Part shown: positions 4,810-7,404 of the stretch, one piece after another
Position numbering within the stretch: the stretch's first letter is position 1
How the letters are laid out: every line of letters starts with the position of its first letter
Origin: an uncultured Lactobacillus sp.
GTDB taxonomy: Bacteria; Bacillota; Bacilli; Lactobacillales; Lactobacillaceae
Direction of reading: 5' to 3'
DNA: 7,404 nucleotides
Assembly (NCBI GenBank): GCA_946409675.1
Contig: CAMJXI010000048.1
Span: 1 to 7,404 of the forward strand
The notes under the pieces: generated by a model
The model's input: the letters and a program-made list of their open reading frames with translations, nothing else
What the model was told of the DNA's origin: nothing
Databases searched by the model: none
Made by a program: the position numbers and the translations under genes

Positions 4810-7053
4810 TTATTTGATTGGAGTCCATTTCCAGTTCGTGATTTCATCTAAATCAGTTCCTTGGTCATGGATAAAGTCCTTATGTTCTTGCAACTTGTCA
4901 TCCATTGTTGAAGCAAATTCTGCTGCGCTTGCTCCGTAGAGTTTAAGTGCAATGTCCTTAGCAAAGTGGAAGCGATCAAGTTCGTTCATAACACGAATAT
5001 CAAATGGTGTTGTGATATCACCATCTTCGCGATAGCCATGAACCATTACGTTATGGTTGTGGCGTTCGAAGAAGATGCTGCGAATCAATCCTTCATAGCC
5101 ATGGAAGGCGAAGAGAACAGGTTTATCAGTAGTGAAGTAGCTGTCGAATTCTTCATCGGTTAAGCCACGAGGGTTAATCTTTTGTGCTTCAAGTCTTAAT
5201 AAGTCAACGACGTTGATGAAACGAATCTTCAAATCAGGATATTGTTTGTGCAAGATGTCGATTGCTGCCAAACTTTCAAGGTTTGGTTCAGTTCCGGCTG
5301 CTGCGATTACGATATCTGGTTCTTCATTGCCATCGGTACTTGCCCAGTCGATAATCTTCAAACCTTTGTCGACAAGTACTTCAGCTTCTTCAACTGTGTA
5401 GAATTGTGGACGTGGGTGTTTTGAAGTAACGATTAAGTTGACTTGTTGTTCACTAGCGAAGGCTTTGTCAGCCACTGCCAAAAGTGAGTTGGTGTCAGCT
5501 GGCAAATATTCACGAATGTATTTTTGTTTCTTGTCAGCCAAGTGACCAAGTACACCTGGATCTTGGTGGGTGTAACCGTTATGGTCTTGTTGGAATGAAG
5601 TTGAAGTATCGATGATGTTCAATGATGGGTATTTATTACGCCATGATTGCTCGTCAGCTTTTCTAATCCATTTGAAGTGTTGGGTGAGCATTGAATCAAC
5701 TACACGCAAGAAGGCTTCATAACTTGAGAAGAAGCCGTGACGGCCTGTCAAAACATATCCTTCAAGCCAACCCTCTGCTGAATGTTCTGAAAGTTGTGAG
5801 TCGATTACTCGACCAGCTGGTGCCATGAATTGGTCGTTATTAGGTACGATTGGTTCCATCCATTGACGGTTAGAAGCTTCAAACACGTGGTTCAAGCGGT
5901 TAGACATTGTTTCATCTGGTCCAAAGACACGGAAGTTAGTTGGGTTCAACTTGATCGTATCACGAGCCCATTTACCAAATTCAATCATATCTTGGGCTTC
6001 AACAGCACCGTGGTCGCTTGTGTCGAGGGCATAATCTTTCCAATTAGGTAAGTCGAGCTTCTTAGGATCAACGCCACCGTTAACGATTGGGTTCATGGCC
6101 ATTCTTTGCGTGCCCTTTGGAGCTAAGTCCTTCAAGTCTGCGCGTAATGTCCCATTTTCGTCGAATAATTCGTCTGGTCCGTATGATTGCAACCAGTCGA
6201 TTAAACTTTCAATATGGGTCATGTCTTTTTGGTCGACAGGAATAGGTACCTGGTGCGCTCTAAACGATTTCTCAATAGGGTTGTTATCCCATTCTTTAGG
6301 ACCGGTCCAGCCTTTAGGAGCACGAACAACAAGCATTGGCCAAACTGGACGAGTAGCATCATTGTTTTCGCGTGCATTTTTCTGGATTTCTTTAATTTTT
6401 TCAATTGAAGCATCAACGGCTTTAGCCATGATTGGGTGTAACTTCACGGGATCGTCACCTTCAACAAAAATTGGTTCCCAACCCATACCTTCGAAGTATT
6501 TGGTTAATTCTTCGTCAGTTTTACGAGAAAGAATAGTAGGGTTTGAAATCTTGAAACCATTTAAGTCAAGGATTGGCAATACTGCGCCATCGTTGATTGG
6601 GTTGATGAAAGTTGTTGCTTGCCAACCTGTTGCAAGTGGGCCAGTTTCAGCTTCACCATCACCAACTACAACTGCGGCGATTTCTTCTGGGTTGTCGAGA
6701 ATTGCACCAACACCATGTGAAAGTGAGTAGCCAAGTTCGCCACCTTCATGCATTGAGCCTGGTGTTTCAGCAGCAGCATGAGAAGCAACACCACCTGGGA
6801 ATGAGAATTGTTTAAATAATTTTTGCATACCAGCTGTATCTTCAGTGCTTAATGTATCATTGAACTTTGATACATTAACATTAAAGCCTGAATTTTCTGC
6901 ATTATATACATTATGAACAGCCTTTACATCTGGACGAGCGACTGGTGTTTCTACCTTTGTCCGCCCTAATTCTTGCTGAGAAGTACTGTCATAAGCAATA
7001 ATAAAGTGATTATCTTTATTTATATTTTGATTGGTAGCTGACCAACCTGACAC
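4810..7053 (-). CDS. xfp: Phosphoketolase, N-terminally truncated and fused to a surface-protein fragment
   Basis: From about residue 70 ([11 protein letters not shown]) to the end, this is a xylulose-5-phosphate/fructose-6-phosphate phosphoketolase, the TPP enzyme that makes acetyl phosphate and glyceraldehyde-3-phosphate. Visible blocks are [10 protein letters not shown] (85-94), [15 protein letters not shown] (100-114), the TPP motif GDGEAETGP (131-139) to DLNG (163-166), FRAHQVPIP (264-272), GPDETMSNR (378-386), [20 protein letters not shown] (421-440), [13 protein letters not shown] (488-500), VTSKHPRP and a family-typical C-terminus. Intact lactobacillus enzymes have about 790-800 residues. 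Around 115 N-terminal residues, holding the GHWGT and GPGHGG motifs with essential histidines, are missing, so activity is unlikely. Residues 1-69 are instead RPDV-type surface repeat. The GTG at 7053 has no Shine-Dalgarno, and the frame stays open upstream to 7314 with no ATG or TTG, so there is no credible start. It could be a pseudogene, a real fusion, or a chimeric contig. Confidence 0.85.
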   Translation of the reverse strand: MSGWSATNQNINKDNHFIIAYDSTSQQELGRTKVETPVARPDVKAVHNVYNAENSGFNVNVSKFNDTLSTEDTAGMQKLFKQFSFPGGVASHAAAETPGSMHEGGELGYSLSHGVGAILDNPEEIAAVVVGDGEAETGPLATGWQATTFINPINDGAVLPILDLNGFKISNPTILSRKTDEELTKYFEGMGWEPIFVEGDDPVKLHPIMAKAVDASIEKIKEIQKNARENNDATRPVWPMLVVRAPKGWTGPKEWDNNPIEKSFRAHQVPIPVDQKDMTHIESLIDWLQSYGPDELFDENGTLRADLKDLAPKGTQRMAMNPIVNGGVDPKKLDLPNWKDYALDTSDHGAVEAQDMIEFGKWARDTIKLNPTNFRVFGPDETMSNRLNHVFEASNRQWMEPIVPNNDQFMAPAGRVIDSQLSEHSAEGWLEGYVLTGRHGFFSSYEAFLRVVDSMLTQHFKWIRKADEQSWRNKYPSLNIIDTSTSFQQDHNGYTHQDPGVLGHLADKKQKYIREYLPADTNSLLAVADKAFASEQQVNLIVTSKHPRPQFYTVEEAEVLVDKGLKIIDWASTDGNEEPDIVIAAAGTEPNLESLAAIDILHKQYPDLKIRFINVVDLLRLEAQKINPRGLTDEEFDSYFTTDKPVLFAFHGYEGLIRSIFFERHNHNVMVHGYREDGDITTPFDIRVMNELDRFHFAKDIALKLYGASAAEFASTMDDKLQEHKDFIHDQGTDLDEITNWKWTPIK
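6849..6878. repeat. Perfect 11-bp inverted repeat at the surface-protein/xfp junction
   Basis: TTAATGTATCA (6849-6859) and TGATACATTAA (6868-6878) are perfect inverted arms with an 8-base spacer. The element covers codons 60-69 of the fused frame and abuts the point where phosphoketolase similarity begins. There is no T-run after it, so it does not look like a terminator. Confidence 0.8.
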
Positions 7054-7227
7054 TTGTAATTGGTTATTATTAAGGTTAGCTGAATCAATGTAACCATAAT
7101 TGCCATTGTCATTATGATCATAGTTTTGTGTTACTGAGTTAGTACCGGTAAGAATCGACTTAGTATCCTTACTAGAATTTTGACCAGATACATTAGTGTT
7201 CCCTACTTGGTTATTATTTTCTTTGTT

Positions 7228-7252
7228 ATCTGATACGATTTTTGTATCAGAT
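7228..7252. repeat. Perfect 9-bp inverted repeat inside the surface-protein linker
   Basis: ATCTGATAC (7228-7236) and GTATCAGAT (7244-7252) are perfect arms with a 7-base spacer. It shares the TGATAC/GTATCA core with the repeat at the xfp junction. It sits within coding sequence rich in GAT-ACA (Asp-Thr) codons, so chance is possible. Confidence 0.6.
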
Positions 7253-7313
7253 GATGCATCTGTACTAACTGGTTTTACATCTTGAGTTGTAGAATTACTT
7301 GGCTGGGTAACCA

Positions 7314-7403
7314 GTTAAAATGTACTTTTTCCAGAATTTTTCTAGTCATAACCACATGATTTTCCATGACGGCACGCTCTTTATCTGTAAGTGTGCCTTT
7401 TCT
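7314..7403 (-). pseudogene. Fragment resembling an HD-GYP phosphodiesterase domain
   Basis: In a frame different from the surface fragment, the minus strand from 7403 reads RKGTLTDKERAVMENHV followed by [13 protein letters not shown]. This resembles the stretch of HD-GYP domains (c-di-GMP phosphodiesterase type) in which a K/G-x-LTxxE segment precedes the 'MxxHv...ileki.f' helix leading to the HH-E motif. The metal-binding HHE and GYP motifs themselves would lie beyond the break. After about residue 30 the similarity stops and the frame runs 13 more codons into the surface fragment before a TAA at 7277-7275. The gene's start lies off the window. HD-GYP proteins are uncommon in lactobacilli, so a foreign origin or an assembly join is possible. 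Recognition is from about 30 residues only and is tentative. Confidence 0.45.
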
Positions 7404-7404
7404 A

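Larger units (their letters stand above)
6847..7314 (-). pseudogene. Fragment of a secreted RPDV-repeat surface protein, fused in frame to xfp
   Basis: The frame is open from just after a TAA (7317-7315) into xfp. Its first 80 or so codons are Ser/Thr/Asn/Asp-rich low complexity ([22 protein letters not shown]), like the linker after a signal peptide in Gram-positive exoproteins. Then come [42 protein letters not shown] and [11 protein letters not shown] to NSGFNVNV. This pattern (SGW, HxIIAYD, RPDV, 11 residues, SGF) is the repeat domain found in lactobacillus surface proteins and in the N-terminal region of some glucansucrases. The 5' part (signal peptide, start, promoter) is absent, and the 3' part ends at the xfp junction near 6850. 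Both ends are therefore broken. No start codon with a ribosome binding site exists. The parent protein cannot be identified; it could be a glucansucrase, lysozyme or other exoprotein. Confidence 0.7.

Noticed and set aside
6095..6730. Long plus-strand open frame of 211 codons opposite the phosphoketolase gene
   Set aside because: It lies wholly antisense to strongly conserved phosphoketolase sequence, has no recognisable domain and no clear ribosome binding site; codon bias on the coding strand explains the open frame.
7051..7053. GTG as a genuine start for the fused phosphoketolase
   Set aside because: The sequence before it (AATAACCAATTACAA) has no ribosome binding site, and the surface-domain pattern continues in frame upstream of it.

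Overview
The window looks like a low-GC, facultatively or obligately heterofermentative lactic acid bacterium (Lactobacillaceae). This rests on family-level recognition of the phosphoketolase, GatD, ThiD-like kinase and PadR/DUF1048 proteins, on strong GGAGG-type ribosome binding sites, and on a lactobacillus-type RPDV surface-protein domain at the right end. I cannot fix the genus from sequence alone.

Layout, left to right. Positions 1-206 hold the start of a minus-strand histidine-phosphatase (phosphoglycerate-mutase-like) gene, cut by the window edge. A divergent intergenic region (207-358) carries an extended -10 promoter for that gene and a near-consensus sigma-A promoter for a plus-strand operon, with an inverted repeat over its -10 box that is a good candidate PadR operator. 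The operon (359-1405) encodes a PadR-family repressor followed by two paralogous DUF1048 proteins of unknown function, and ends at a bidirectional hairpin terminator. All genes further right are on the minus strand: gatD (amidase subunit of lipid II amidation, here without its usual partner murT), a ThiD/PdxK-type vitamin kinase, ribokinase rbsK, ribulose-phosphate 3-epimerase rpe, and a phosphoketolase gene xfp.

rbsK, rpe and xfp form a coherent pentose route: ribose is phosphorylated, and after isomerisation (the isomerase is not in the window) the epimerase yields xylulose-5-phosphate, which phosphoketolase splits to glyceraldehyde-3-phosphate and acetyl phosphate. An intrinsic terminator lies between xfp and rpe, so rpe-rbsK may depend on read-through or on a promoter I could not see.

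The right end is the odd part. The phosphoketolase lacks roughly its first 115 residues, including the region that carries essential TPP-site histidines in this family. In its place, fused in frame, is a fragment of a secreted surface protein (Ser/Asn/Thr-rich linker plus one SGW/RPDV-type repeat), itself without a start codon. A perfect 11-bp inverted repeat sits exactly at the fusion. Immediately beyond, 7314-7403 reads as a piece of an HD-GYP domain in another frame. Three unrelated gene pieces within about 560 bases at the contig edge suggest either an assembly or amplification chimera or a real multi-step rearrangement. This should be settled before the fusion is treated as biology. Otherwise, the best candidate for a poorly described system is the PadR-DUF1048-DUF1048 operon.
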